A DNA stretch of 64,000 nucleotides from Bacteroidota bacterium (GTDB taxonomy: Bacteria; Bacteroidota; Bacteroidia; B-17B0; Aurantibacillaceae), in contig JAFDYB010000034.1 in assembly GCA_018267655.1 (NCBI GenBank), positions 161,635 to 225,634 of the forward strand. The letters run 5' to 3'. Below the pieces are notes generated by a model. It made no database searches, was not told the origin of the DNA, and saw nothing but the letters and a program-made list of their open reading frames with translations. Positions 52,835 through 62,174 of the stretch are shown here, piece after piece. A program made the position numbers and the translations under genes. Each line of letters starts with the position of its first letter. Position 1 is the stretch's first letter.

Positions 52835-54478
52835 TTATTTTTTAAAAACTGTATTTATGCGTTTGAGTAATAGTAGCATTATGAAGAAAGCTAACATTAA
52901 AAGGGCAAAGTTTAACCAAAAGTAATTTGCTTTTATTTCAAACTTATCCCAAAACTTTGCTATTTCACTACTTGTTTTATTACCTATAGAGGTGGCTAAA
53001 CTCCAAGCTCCCATCATTAGTGCGGTTAAGTGTGGTGGCGATAGTTTTGATACCATTGATAAACCCATAGGACTTAAACACAATTCGCCAACGGTTATAA
53101 CACCATAACAGCCTACAAGCCACCAAACGCTTGCTTTTTGAGCGCCATTATTTGTAGCATAAAAAGCAACAACCATTACTAATGTTGATAAGGCGCTAAT
53201 TAACAAGCCCAGCATAATTTTACTTGCAGTAGTGGGCTCCATTTTTTTTCTTGCTAAGAAAGCAAAAAAGGCAACTAATAAAGGGGTAAGTACTATAACA
53301 AAAAATGGATTAATAGATTGAAAAATGCTTGTTGATACTAAATTTACTTCTGCTCCTTCGTTGGGTAAATTTTGTGTTGGGTAATTTTTAAAATAGGCCG
53401 GATAGTTAGTCTCTTTAATAGGTTTTCCGTTTTCATCTTTAATTTTTTTAAATTGATTGTCAATTTTATCAACTTCGATTTTTGTGTAATTTATTTTTTC
53501 AGAAAATCCTAATGTTTTAAGTATGTTTATCGCTGATTGGGGAATTTCGCGATTGGTATAATTTTTTGCATAGGTTGTAAGCGCGGTACCGTTTTGTTTA
53601 AATATTGCCCAAAAAAGTATTACAATTAAAAAAATTGTAAACATGGTGCTTAGCGATTTTTTTTCACTCGCATGGCTTTTGTAGTATATACGAACAAAGA
53701 AAAAAATTACAGGAATACAAAATGCAAAAAAAGCATCAGAACTTTCACTGCTTAATAGAGTGCCTTTACTTAACCAACTGCATAAAGCCAATACAGTGCC
53801 GGTTAAAAGCACTATAATAAATTGGTTAAGAATGGGCTTGTCTTCAGGTTTTGGAACTCTTCTTAAATCAACATGTTTGTAATATTTTATTCCGGCTATA
53901 AAAGTTGCTACACCAATAAACATACCTACGCCTGCTGCTATAAATGCCCCGTGCCAACCTATTTTATTTAGCATAATTGCTCCAATAAAATTGCAAATAA
54001 ATGCACCAACATTAATTCCCATGTAAAAAATATTATAGCCGGCATCTTTTTTATTGCGAAACTCGTCGCTATTATATAAACTTCCAAGTAGCGTTGAAAT
54101 GTTTGGCTTAAAAAACCCGTTGCCAACTACCATTATAATTAACGAGGTATAAAAGGCCCATATATGAGGTATTGCCAGCATACAATAGCCTACACCCATT
54201 AATGTGCCACCTAAAATAATTGAAAAGCGATAGCCTAGTTTTAAATCGGCAAGCAGGCCGCCCATAAAAGGTGTTAAGTAAGCTGCTGCAATAAAGGTTC
54301 CAAAAATATCGTAGGCCTTGTCGTTATCCCAACCAAATCCGCCTTCGTTAGTGTCAGCGGTCATGTATAGGGTAAAAATGCCTATCATTAAGTAATACCC
54401 AAAACGCTCCCAAAACTCAGTAAATACTAAAAAAAATAAACCTTTAGGGTATTTTGAATGCATTGAATTTTTATTCAC
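52835..54478 (-). CDS. Peptide MFS transporter (POT/PTR2 family)
   Basis: 547 residues with about 14 hydrophobic segments. The proton-coupled oligopeptide transporter signature ExxERFxYY is at residues 21-29 (E21, E24, R25, F26, Y28-Y29), and the family segment GGLLADLKLGYRFSIILGG follows TM2. GELCLSPMGLSMVSKLSPPHLTALMMGAW is the late POT motif. It imports di- and tripeptides with protons across the inner membrane. An extra hydrophilic loop (about 315-380) resembles those in other Bacteroidota members. Confidence 0.93.
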   Translation of the reverse strand: MNKNSMHSKYPKGLFFLVFTEFWERFGYYLMIGIFTLYMTADTNEGGFGWDNDKAYDIFGTFIAAAYLTPFMGGLLADLKLGYRFSIILGGTLMGVGYCMLAIPHIWAFYTSLIIMVVGNGFFKPNISTLLGSLYNSDEFRNKKDAGYNIFYMGINVGAFICNFIGAIMLNKIGWHGAFIAAGVGMFIGVATFIAGIKYYKHVDLRRVPKPEDKPILNQFIIVLLTGTVLALCSWLSKGTLLSSESSDAFFAFCIPVIFFFVRIYYKSHASEKKSLSTMFTIFLIVILFWAIFKQNGTALTTYAKNYTNREIPQSAINILKTLGFSEKINYTKIEVDKIDNQFKKIKDENGKPIKETNYPAYFKNYPTQNLPNEGAEVNLVSTSIFQSINPFFVIVLTPLLVAFFAFLARKKMEPTTASKIMLGLLISALSTLVMVVAFYATNNGAQKASVWWLVGCYGVITVGELCLSPMGLSMVSKLSPPHLTALMMGAWSLATSIGNKTSSEIAKFWDKFEIKANYFWLNFALLMLAFFIMLLLLKRINTVFKK

Positions 54479-54523
54479 AATTTTTTGGCAAGTGTATGAA
54501 TTATAAAGCGCTTACAGTATGAT

Positions 54524-55042
54524 TTATTTCATGTGTTTTAAATTTACGGCGTAAAAGCCAATAAATACTGCGTCAAATATTATCATAATGGCAATTGCGG
54601 TAGCAAAAATAGTGGTGCCCATTGAACCAAAACCCGATAGGGCTGCCATTGAAGTTTTTCCAGATAAAAACATACCTGTGTATGGCACTATCTCGCCCGC
54701 TAAATAAAGATAAAACCCCTTCTTTTTTAACTGCCACATAAGCGTAGCACCAATTGCGCTAAATGCTAAACAGATAAAATTAACGGCTGTGTTTACCTGC
54801 TTTGACGAATTAGATGTTTCGCTCATCGCTTCTTCCATTTTATCGGCCATTTCAGGGTTTACTTGTCTCATTTTTTCAATTTGTTGCGCACGGTTTTCAG
54901 GAGTGTCGCGTAGCAAACCCCAAAGTGAAAGTATAAACATTAGGCCGCAGCACACCCATGTTAATATACAAGAAACGCTTAATAATTGTGGGCGTGGCGA
55001 GTTTTGTTCTGCCATTAATTCTGAATTATAATTATTTTCCAT
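54524..55042 (-). CDS. Hypothetical four-helix membrane protein
   Basis: 172 residues with four hydrophobic segments (about 24-44, 88-106, 110-128, 140-165). An acidic, helical loop (NRAQQIEKMRQVNPEMADKMEEAM) lies between the first two. No family was recognised; the layout resembles small DUF-type proteins that cluster with DUF2752 and DUF4190 genes in Bacteroidota. It is separated by 5 bp from the DUF2752 gene and is probably in one operon with it. Confidence 0.6.
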   Translation of the reverse strand: MENNYNSELMAEQNSPRPQLLSVSCILTWVCCGLMFILSLWGLLRDTPENRAQQIEKMRQVNPEMADKMEEAMSETSNSSKQVNTAVNFICLAFSAIGATLMWQLKKKGFYLYLAGEIVPYTGMFLSGKTSMAALSGFGSMGTTIFATAIAIMIIFDAVFIGFYAVNLKHMK

Positions 55043-55047
55043 ATAGA

Positions 55048-55428
55048 TTAAAACAATAAAGGTACAAAAGCTATTAGAAAAAATAAAATACTTAAGCTAA
55101 TATCAATAATAATAATTTTTTGTGATTGACGGTTGTATTTGTAAGTAACGAAAGTAATTAGGATTCTAAATATAAATTGAAACACAAAAAAAAGAAAAAC
55201 AAGAAATGATTTTTGGTTTATCTCTCGCCCTTCGGAAAAATTAAAATGTATGTATTCAGAAAAAGCTCTTGAAAAACCACAGCTTGCACAGGCTTTGCCG
55301 GTGTATAGTTTTAAAAAACAGGGTATTGGGTGGTTGCTGGGATAAAAAAAATAGGAGTAGAAAAAAACTACTCCTATTGCAATAATAATAATCAAGTTTA
55401 CTAAAACATAACTTGATATTTTGTGCAT
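55048..55428 (-). CDS. DUF2752 membrane protein
   Basis: 126 residues with an N-terminal helix, the family motif FYPSNHPIPCFLKLYTGKACASCGFSRA (paired cysteines in ACASCG), and two further helices. DUF2752 proteins are small inner-membrane proteins of unknown function. The start codon shares its first base with the last base of the DUF4190 gene. Confidence 0.8.
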   Translation of the reverse strand: MHKISSYVLVNLIIIIAIGVVFFYSYFFYPSNHPIPCFLKLYTGKACASCGFSRAFSEYIHFNFSEGREINQKSFLVFLFFVFQFIFRILITFVTYKYNRQSQKIIIIDISLSILFFLIAFVPLLF

Positions 55429-55808
55429 TAATGTGTTTTTAAAGTGTCTGATAACTCTTTTAGTTTTTCAAGCCCTTTGTTTAAAGAGTCTAAAGCACCA
55501 GATGTTTTTAGTTCTTCTAGTCCGTTTGTTACCACGTGGGCTACTGCATACCAAGCGTAAATCCAATAAGCTGCAATTAAAATTGCAATTACTGAACAGA
55601 TTAAGCCTCCAATTGCTAAACCTTTAGCAGCAGGTTTTTTCATGGCAATTACAGATAAAATTAACCCTATTAATGCAGGCACTACGGCCCACATGCCTAA
55701 GCAAGGCACAAATGATAGTACTAGGCTTAAAATACCTACTACTAAGCCGGCTATACCTAAGCCTTTTCCATCGTTGTTTGATGTTGTTGGTGTTGTGTTA
55801 TTTTCCAT
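55428..55808 (-). CDS. DUF4190-type membrane protein
   Basis: 126 residues with three hydrophobic segments, GLGIAGLVVGILSLVLSFVPC, WAVVPALIGLILSVIAM and GLAIGGLICSVIAILIAAYWIY, in the arrangement of DUF4190. A short helical tail (NGLEELKTSGALDSLNKGLEKLKEL) follows. Function unknown. It heads the three-gene group of small membrane proteins. Confidence 0.75.
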   Translation of the reverse strand: MENNTTPTTSNNDGKGLGIAGLVVGILSLVLSFVPCLGMWAVVPALIGLILSVIAMKKPAAKGLAIGGLICSVIAILIAAYWIYAWYAVAHVVTNGLEELKTSGALDSLNKGLEKLKELSDTLKTH

Positions 55809-55865
55809 ATTTTGTTTTTTATTTATAACGAAGATATGTATAAATATTAAACAAAAAAATATTTT

Positions 55866-57026
55866 TTATATTTCTTTCTCTGATGTAAATAATTGTTTGT
55901 TTTGAAGTGTAATGAGTTGAATTTGATTTAGAGCATACAATAAATTAAAATTTGATTGTTGAAGTAGTTTTTTATCTATCATTCGCGCAATTTCATTTTG
56001 CATTTGTATAGCTTGTTTATGGGAGGATATAATAGAATTATAGGTATTAATTTGATCTTTTAGTTTTAGTATTTTTGAGTACCCGTTTTCTTCTATATTA
56101 AATTGTGAGCTAAGTCCTACTTCTTCAAAAGTTATCTGTTTCTCCTCAAAATCTTTAGGGATAGAAGTTGTGCCAATTGCATCAGAAATAATCATAGTTT
56201 TTATTTCATTACAATTTTGATTTATTTCATTTGCTAATTTTTCTATTTCGTTGTTTTGATTGGCGCTTTTTGTTGCTTGTAGTTTTAATAATAAATCTTC
56301 GTATTGTATATAATTATATGTTTTAGCTAAATAAAATTGTTTACTCGACATTAGCCTTGTTTGCAGAAAAAACACACCTGCAAGCATTATTAATATAATA
56401 GTAGTAGTGATGGTATTTAGTTTAGTTGTTGGATTTTTTATACCGCTAAAAAAATAAAGTGGTATAAAAATTAAAGCAAATATCCCTAAAGTAAAAAACC
56501 AAAGTAAATTTGCGCCCGGCCAATGAAACACCTTAAATAACACGTAGAGTGAAAAGAACATGCCGTTAATAACGCCAATACCAAGCACCAATTTTTCTTT
56601 GCTGTTTACAGTCTCATTTTTTTTGAACATAAAGAAGATGGGTAAGAATATAAGCGTGCCTATAAACATACCTAATAAGATTAGAACACTAGCTCCCGGC
56701 CAGTGCATAAACTTAAAGAATGAACCAGCTGTAAATAATACTGCTGAAGCAATGCCGCTGTTAATCATTGTTTTTTTCATGGCGTAATAGTTTTTATAAG
56801 TTAATACTAGGAGTGTTTCTTCTTCTATTTCTGTTAAATCATTTTTATAAAATGTTTTAATTGTTTTTTGATAAAAGCTCTCAAAATCTCCATTTTCTTC
56901 GAGATTATTTTCAATAATGCAACAAACATGATCTGCTAGATCTTGTTGTAAAGTTTCCATCTCAACGCCGCGCGCACTTATGTCGTTGATAATAAAATCT
57001 ATTTGTTGTTCATTGAGTTGGTACAT
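55866..57026 (-). CDS. Membrane protein with two GldL-like HWPGA hairpins, PadR partner
   Basis: 386 residues. The cytosolic N-terminus (QQIDFIINDISARGVEMETLQQDLADHVCC, about 7-36) resembles the HAAS/DUF1700-type domain that pairs with PadR regulators. Four to five transmembrane helices follow, including two copies of a hairpin with FKFMHWPGA (104-112) and FKVFHWPGA (164-172). The C-terminal part after about residue 235 is a long helical, coiled-coil region. The HWPGA motif is familiar from GldL of the T9SS motor, but the rest is not GldL. It lies 7 bp after the PadR gene. Confidence 0.7.
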   Translation of the reverse strand: MYQLNEQQIDFIINDISARGVEMETLQQDLADHVCCIIENNLEENGDFESFYQKTIKTFYKNDLTEIEEETLLVLTYKNYYAMKKTMINSGIASAVLFTAGSFFKFMHWPGASVLILLGMFIGTLIFLPIFFMFKKNETVNSKEKLVLGIGVINGMFFSLYVLFKVFHWPGANLLWFFTLGIFALIFIPLYFFSGIKNPTTKLNTITTTIILIMLAGVFFLQTRLMSSKQFYLAKTYNYIQYEDLLLKLQATKSANQNNEIEKLANEINQNCNEIKTMIISDAIGTTSIPKDFEEKQITFEEVGLSSQFNIEENGYSKILKLKDQINTYNSIISSHKQAIQMQNEIARMIDKKLLQQSNFNLLYALNQIQLITLQNKQLFTSEKEI

Positions 57027-57033
57027 ATTTTAT

Positions 57034-57390
57034 TTAAGCCGATTTTGTTTTTATATCTAATAAAAATTTCATGGTTTCCATAAAATCAGCCAATTCACTT
57101 ACTTTTTCTTTTGTTTTGCTTTTACCGCTTGTACTTAATTTATAATATTTTCTTACGCGCTTCCCAATAAATTCTATTTCGGTAGTTACTAAGCCTTCGC
57201 TTTCTAAAGCATGTAAGGTTGGATACAAAGCGCCTTCGGTTATCTGAATTTTATCGGAGGTAAGTTCTTTTACTTTTTGAGTAATTTCATAACCATACAT
57301 TTTTTTATTGTTGGCTAAAAGTTTTAAAACAATTGTTTTAAGTGTTCCTTTTATAAGTTCTGATGAGTAAAACATACTATAATAATTCAA
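57034..57390 (-). CDS. PadR-family transcriptional regulator
   Basis: 118 residues: FSSELIKGTLKTIVLKLLANNKKMYGYEITQKVKEL... ITEGALYPTLHALESEGLVTTEIE...RKYYKLSTSGK is the PadR winged helix from start to end, followed by a short dimerisation helix. PadR proteins usually repress a nearby gene and respond to a small molecule or membrane stress. The downstream gene encodes a membrane protein with a PadR-partner domain. A divergent promoter pair lies between this gene and the SpoIIE phosphatase, which could be a second target. Confidence 0.92.
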   Translation of the reverse strand: MNYYSMFYSSELIKGTLKTIVLKLLANNKKMYGYEITQKVKELTSDKIQITEGALYPTLHALESEGLVTTEIEFIGKRVRKYYKLSTSGKSKTKEKVSELADFMETMKFLLDIKTKSA

Positions 57391-57399
57391 TACTTAAGA

Positions 57400-57432
57400 C
57401 AAAGATACATAAGAAAACAATGTATTTGACAA
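57400..57432 (-). promoter_or_regulatory. Promoter of the PadR operon
   Basis: On the minus strand: TTG (57432-57430), 22 bp, TATCTTTG (57407-57400). The -7 box is a full match and ends 9 bp before the ATG. Confidence 0.55.
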
Positions 57433-57483
57433 TTAGGTTATAAATATTTTTTAATTGTTTGAAAATCAATTAAATAAATTTAA

Positions 57484-57517
57484 TTGCATTTTAAGAATAA
57501 AATTTATTTTACATTTG
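57484..57517 (+). promoter_or_regulatory. Promoter of the SpoIIE phosphatase gene
   Basis: TTG (57484-57486), 23 bp, TACATTTG (57510-57517), followed by 30 bp to the ATG. It is back to back with the PadR promoter, 52 bp away. Confidence 0.5.
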
Positions 57518-57547
57518 GTACAATATTAACATTCTAAAAAACTAGAA

Positions 57548-58909
57548 ATGAATTTAAATAAATTAGGAAAAATCTTACTCTCTATATCTGGGATAATCTT
57601 TTTGTTATTTATAATTACTCTGTTTATTTATGAAGATTTTTTTGATTCATTTCCGGGAATACTAATACTTATAGGAATAGGTACTTTATACATATTTATG
57701 TGTTTGAGCTTGTCGCTTATCTATTTTAATTCATCAATTCAAAAAAGAAAAAAAGTAATAAAAGTGATCAGTACTATAACCGCTTCTATTTTTATTATTG
57801 GTTGGTTTTTTAAATTTATGCATTGGGCTGGAGCAAATGTGTGTTTAACTCTTTCATGCTTTTCATTTGTACTTAGCGCATTGCCCTTAATAATTAAATC
57901 GCGTTATGAGAATAGGAGTAAGCTTGTTACATCAAAAACATTATTGCTTAATTTCTTTGATTTATTTTCAACTATATTCATCATAATCGGGTTTATGTCT
58001 AAAATTTTACATTGGCCTGGAGGGGCTTATATGATAAATACCGGGATTGTTATGTTAGTTTTTTCTTTCATTTTATGGAATATATTTTTTAGAAAAGAAG
58101 TAAAATTAAGAGCTGTAGTGGAAGAAAAATTAAAAAAAACTTTACATGAAGTTGAAGAAAAACAAAAAGAAATTACAGATAGTATTACTTACGCAAAACG
58201 CATTCAGGAGGCAATTTTACCTTCATTAAATTTTATTAATACACATCTTCCAAATTCTTTTATTTATTATCAACCAAAAGATATTGTAGCAGGTGATTTT
58301 TATTGGGCAGAAAAAACGAACAACGGTTTTCTTATTGCGGCGGCAGATTGCACTGGTCATGGTGTTCCAGGAGCTTTAGTTTCAGTTGTTTGTTGCAATG
58401 CATTAAACAGATCTGTTAAAGAGTTTAAATTATCCGACCCAGGTAAAATTTTAGATAAAACTCGTGAGTTAGTTTTAGAATCTTTTTCAAAAAATGGTGG
58501 AGATATAAAAGATGGAATGGATATTTCATTAGTAAGCATTAATGCGAATAAAATTTCTTGGGCAGGTGCCAATAACCCATTGTGGTATTTTAAAAACAAT
58601 AAGTTAGAAGAAATTACAGCTAACAAGCAAGCTATTGGAATGACAGATAATCCCACGCCATTTACTACTCACGTTATAGAATTAAGCGAAGGCGATTCTT
58701 TATATTTATTTACTGATGGTTTTGCCGATCAATTTGGTGGGCCAAAAGGTAAAAAGTTTAAGTATAAACAATTGGAAGAGTTAATCATCAGTAATAAACA
58801 TCTTTCTTCAACTGAGCAACACCAAGCTTTAGAATCCACATTAAATAAATGGAAAGCTAATTTAGAACAAGTAGATGATATTTGTGTGATTGGTATAAAA
58901 ATTAATTAA
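57548..58909 (+). CDS. Membrane-bound SpoIIE/PP2C phosphatase with HWPGA-motif sensor
   Basis: 453 residues. Six transmembrane helices occupy residues 8-180 and include FKFMHWAGA (88-96) and SKILHWPGG (151-159), the same paired motif as in the divergent PadR-linked protein. A coiled coil (about 185-215) leads to the SpoIIE phosphatase domain. It starts SITYAKRIQEAILPS; D267 is in DCTGHGVPGA, and FTDGFADQFGG and EQVDDICVIG supply the other metal-binding Asp residues. The domain is closely similar to that of the propeller phosphatase at 26166-29390. The substrate may be a SiaC-like phosphoprotein. The stop overlaps the convergent porin gene by 4 bp. Confidence 0.9.
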   Translation: MNLNKLGKILLSISGIIFLLFIITLFIYEDFFDSFPGILILIGIGTLYIFMCLSLSLIYFNSSIQKRKKVIKVISTITASIFIIGWFFKFMHWAGANVCLTLSCFSFVLSALPLIIKSRYENRSKLVTSKTLLLNFFDLFSTIFIIIGFMSKILHWPGGAYMINTGIVMLVFSFILWNIFFRKEVKLRAVVEEKLKKTLHEVEEKQKEITDSITYAKRIQEAILPSLNFINTHLPNSFIYYQPKDIVAGDFYWAEKTNNGFLIAAADCTGHGVPGALVSVVCCNALNRSVKEFKLSDPGKILDKTRELVLESFSKNGGDIKDGMDISLVSINANKISWAGANNPLWYFKNNKLEEITANKQAIGMTDNPTPFTTHVIELSEGDSLYLFTDGFADQFGGPKGKKFKYKQLEELIISNKHLSSTEQHQALESTLNKWKANLEQVDDICVIGIKIN

Positions 58910-60768
58910 TCAAAAAACGACCAGCTTATGCCAAATCTTATGGCAAAATCGGGTTGATAGTATCCTTTTACAAGCCAATAATTTTGTTGAGGCGCAATGG
59001 TTTGTAATAAATTTTCTATTTTCAAAAAAACAGTAACAGGCCTAATACGGGCATTTAAAAACACATCGGTATATAAATAAGGAGATGTGTTTAAGCTATT
59101 TTGTAAAATAAATTGTTGTGTAGCGGGCATGTATGCATAAGGTGTAAACGATGAGTATGTATATACTTGTACCCCCGTTTGCAACTGCAGATTGTTTCGA
59201 AATAAATTGCCTGTATAATATAATGAGGCTAAGCCATAAGCAGGTGGTAAGCGCCAAAGCAAATGAGTATTTGCTAATTGATATTTACCCGTGAAGTATA
59301 ACCCTAAGTGTTTAAAAAACACACGCCTTGCGCTTAAGCCAAACATTGCAGCTTGTACCGCACCACTTGCTTGCCTTGATAAACCCGACGAATCAAAATA
59401 ACAAAAACCAAAAATGTTTTGAAACTGCCCTTCAAATGAAATGTGCTTGCTTAGTAAATAATTTATTTTACCATGAAACAATTGCTGGTTTGTAAAGTTT
59501 AAATTTTGCCAATAAAAATTATTTGAAAGATATTGCCTGTTAAAATAATCTACTTGCTTGTTCTGCAGTAAAAAATTAATACTTAGTGCCGAATTGTTTT
59601 TAAAAGTAAATATGCTTGTATTTTCAATCTTAAAATTATTTTGATTTGCGCCAAAAGCTACATAAGCCAAATTAAAGGTTGATTGATAGTTTTTTATAAA
59701 TGCGTGGTTTAATGAGTCGGGCACATGTTTTTTTCCAAAACTAAAATCACCAACAATTAAATGATTAAAAAAAGTTGAATCTTTATGTTGCCAAACTGCA
59801 TTAAGCTGAGTTTTATATCCTATTGATGCTCTATAATTTTTATTTGTATTAATTAACGTGTAATCTACACGATTTTCAATTTGTTTTACAGCGGTGCTGT
59901 CGTATGTTTGTGTTGTATCGTAATATGAATTGTTATAAAGCCCCGATCCCTGAAACAAAGCGTCTTTGTATTTATATGTTTGTAGTGATGCGTTTGTTTT
60001 TAATTGAAGGTAGTGTTTTGTGTTTGATACCGAGTCGCCTGCAATTTTAAAATAAGGGTTAATCATAAATTTGTATTCGCGATTATCTCTATTAGCATAC
60101 GAAAGTTTAGTTAGCACTAAATCTTTACTTGTCATTACTTCGTTTAAAGTTAATGTATCATTCTTTACTCCGCCATTTTCTTGATTTCTATTAGAGTTTA
60201 ATAAAAAATAAGCGTAAAAACCATTGTCTTTTTTTGATTGATAATTTGAAGTTACTACAAGATTATTTGTAAGAGATAATTGGCGGGAATAAAACCCTAG
60301 CGAAGAATAGCGATTAAATTTTAAACCTAGATTTAATCCGTTCTTAAACGAAGTAGTAAAAATCATTTTAAACATTTGCAGTTCTTTTGAGCCGGTAATT
60401 CCTTCTAATTTTGCATAGGGTCCTTTAAGTTTATAATATGAAATATCTTTATCGGTAAACAAATCGTTATTGGTAGTTTTGTTGATATAATTAAACCCCG
60501 CATTATTAGTACCATATCGTAAAAAATAATCGGGCGAGGCATAACCTAAATTACCTAAATAATTAATGGGTGTGTATTGATGAAGATAATTTACAGATGA
60601 ATCGGGGTAGGTGCTAATGAATTGTGTAGTTAAATTGTTTTGCTCCGTTTTTTGCTCAATATAATTTGGTGCAACTGAAATACGTGTTTGAGATATAAAT
60701 ACTAGGCATACAAATACTAATGCAAAAGCATAATAATATTTTATTTTATGTGTAAAACCGGCCTGCAA
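58906..60768 (-). CDS. Putative porin (Porin_10 family)
   Basis: 620 residues. A hydrophobic signal segment (YYAFALVFVCLVFISQT) precedes the start region NYLGNLGYASPDYFLRYGTNNAGFNY, which is typical of the Bacteroidota putative-porin family. Long runs of amphipathic strands follow, and the last strand PDFAIRFGISWSFFD has an aromatic end. It should be an outer-membrane channel; the solute is unknown. It is 48 bp upstream of nothing on its strand except the convergent phosphatase, so it is likely monocistronic or follows patatin. Confidence 0.8.
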   Translation of the reverse strand: MQAGFTHKIKYYYAFALVFVCLVFISQTRISVAPNYIEQKTEQNNLTTQFISTYPDSSVNYLHQYTPINYLGNLGYASPDYFLRYGTNNAGFNYINKTTNNDLFTDKDISYYKLKGPYAKLEGITGSKELQMFKMIFTTSFKNGLNLGLKFNRYSSLGFYSRQLSLTNNLVVTSNYQSKKDNGFYAYFLLNSNRNQENGGVKNDTLTLNEVMTSKDLVLTKLSYANRDNREYKFMINPYFKIAGDSVSNTKHYLQLKTNASLQTYKYKDALFQGSGLYNNSYYDTTQTYDSTAVKQIENRVDYTLINTNKNYRASIGYKTQLNAVWQHKDSTFFNHLIVGDFSFGKKHVPDSLNHAFIKNYQSTFNLAYVAFGANQNNFKIENTSIFTFKNNSALSINFLLQNKQVDYFNRQYLSNNFYWQNLNFTNQQLFHGKINYLLSKHISFEGQFQNIFGFCYFDSSGLSRQASGAVQAAMFGLSARRVFFKHLGLYFTGKYQLANTHLLWRLPPAYGLASLYYTGNLFRNNLQLQTGVQVYTYSSFTPYAYMPATQQFILQNSLNTSPYLYTDVFLNARIRPVTVFLKIENLLQTIAPQQNYWLVKGYYQPDFAIRFGISWSFFD

Positions 60769-60816
60769 AATTTGATTAATAACTTAATTAAGAAAATTAA
60801 ACTTTAAATATAAAAA

Positions 60817-61848
60817 TTATAATTTTCCAAAAAAATGCTCTTCTACATCAAAGGTAGATTTAATGCCCACGCCTGCAAAATCTTTCTCGAGCCAATGTTC
60901 GGCAATTTCTCTGCCTTTTAATTTAAGCGAATGTAAAAACTCCCACGAGGTATTCATTTTACTGCTATAACTGAGTTGGCTAAGGGCATCATAGCCGCTA
61001 ATTGTGTGGATAAAAATTTCTCGATTTGTTTTATTGTCGGTTTTTAAAATTCCGTTTCTTATTAATTCGTTTCGGTAATGAATAAGCCTCATTTCATTAA
61101 TAAGACTACTGTTAAAACTAATTTCGTTTACTCTGTCTGCAATATCACGAGCTGTAGTAGGCACAGAGTTAATAATGATAGAATTTATTTTTATTAAAAC
61201 AATATCTCGTATAGAGGAATTAGTAATTAGCGGGAAAATAGGCGGGTTGCCCATATAACCACCATCCCAATAATATTCGCCTTCAATTTCAACTGCTTGA
61301 AATAAAAAAGGAAGACAAGCGCTTGCCATTACAGCATCGAGGGTAATTTCTTTATTTGAAAATATTTTTGCACGATTTGTTTTTACATTAGTTGCACAAA
61401 TAAAAAGTTTTTTATGATTGTATGCATGCAACTCATCAAAGTCAATTAATTCAGCAATAATATCTCGGAGGGGATTAAAATTGAATGGATTTAGGTTATA
61501 GGGCGAAAAAACCTGACTTAATGTATTAAACCAAATGTAACCAGGGCTGTTAAAAATGTCACCGTTACCAAATGTTTTATCAAAAATACCGGGCTTAAAC
61601 AAAAAGCTTCCGCTTAAAGAAATTTTACGCCACATTTTATCTAAAATTTCTTTTGCTTTTGCCGGGCCGCCAACATGAAGCCCATAGGCGCAAGCAACAG
61701 CATTGATTGCACCGGCACTTGTGCCGCACATAACATCTGCTATCAGGGTTTCTTCTTCCAGTAATCTATCTAAAACGCCCCAAGTAAAGGCACCGTGGGC
61801 ACCCCCTCCTTGTAACGCAATTCCTACGTGTTTATTTTTTATACTCAC
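60817..61848 (-). CDS. Patatin-like phospholipase
   Basis: 343 residues with the complete patatin layout. The oxyanion loop is GIALQGGGAHGAF (9-21), the nucleophile S44 is in CGTSAGA, and the catalytic D195 is in WDGGYMGNPP. No signal peptide and no C-terminal barrel are present, so it is a cytosolic acyl hydrolase of the RssA/YchK type rather than a secreted PlpD. Substrates are likely phospholipids or acyl esters. The Porin_10 gene follows 48 bp downstream. Confidence 0.92.
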   Translation of the reverse strand: MSIKNKHVGIALQGGGAHGAFTWGVLDRLLEEETLIADVMCGTSAGAINAVACAYGLHVGGPAKAKEILDKMWRKISLSGSFLFKPGIFDKTFGNGDIFNSPGYIWFNTLSQVFSPYNLNPFNFNPLRDIIAELIDFDELHAYNHKKLFICATNVKTNRAKIFSNKEITLDAVMASACLPFLFQAVEIEGEYYWDGGYMGNPPIFPLITNSSIRDIVLIKINSIIINSVPTTARDIADRVNEISFNSSLINEMRLIHYRNELIRNGILKTDNKTNREIFIHTISGYDALSQLSYSSKMNTSWEFLHSLKLKGREIAEHWLEKDFAGVGIKSTFDVEEHFFGKL

Positions 61849-61979
61849 AAAAAAACTTAATCAACCAAATATACACAGTAATTTTTAAAGTTCAATTTTA
61901 GTTTTGATGGCTTGAAATTAAAAAGACTTATACTTTAAACAATTCATCTGTTTTTTATTATTCAAATAATTTAATAGAG

Positions 61980-62174
61980 TTAATTTTTCACCATTTTTTT
62001 AGTGTCAATAATATTACCGTCAACAATTAGGTAATAACTGTACATGCCGCTGCTAAGGTCGTTGGCAAAAACGTTTAGTTGCCCTGCACCTTTTTCGGTG
62101 ATGGTGTGTACTTTTATAATGCGGCCATCGGTGGTATTAAAAATAATTTGTGCTGTTTTAAAATCGGTAGGCAC
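61980..62174 (-). pseudogene. T9SS type A sorting-domain tail displaced by a frameshift
   Basis: This frame reads VPTDFKTAQIIFNTTDGRII...GMYSYYLIVDGNIIDTKKMVKN, the rest of a type A sorting domain. It continues exactly where the upstream frame loses it (PNPFAEQTTINYK). One base missing near 62174-62190 would explain the split. It is the C-terminus of the 62114-64000 gene, not an independent gene. Confidence 0.75.

Noticed and set aside
55533..55538. CACGTG cores, also at 52431-52436 and 36214-36219, as extra parS sites
   Set aside because: The flanks do not match the parS arms (TGTTN/NAACA); only the six central bases agree.
55866..57026. Calling the HWPGA membrane protein GldL
   Set aside because: It has more helices, a PadR-partner N-terminus and a different C-terminus, and no gldK/M/N neighbours.
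61005..61013. TGTGGATAA, a DnaA box on the other strand
   Set aside because: Isolated and inside the patatin gene, far from any AT-rich gap.
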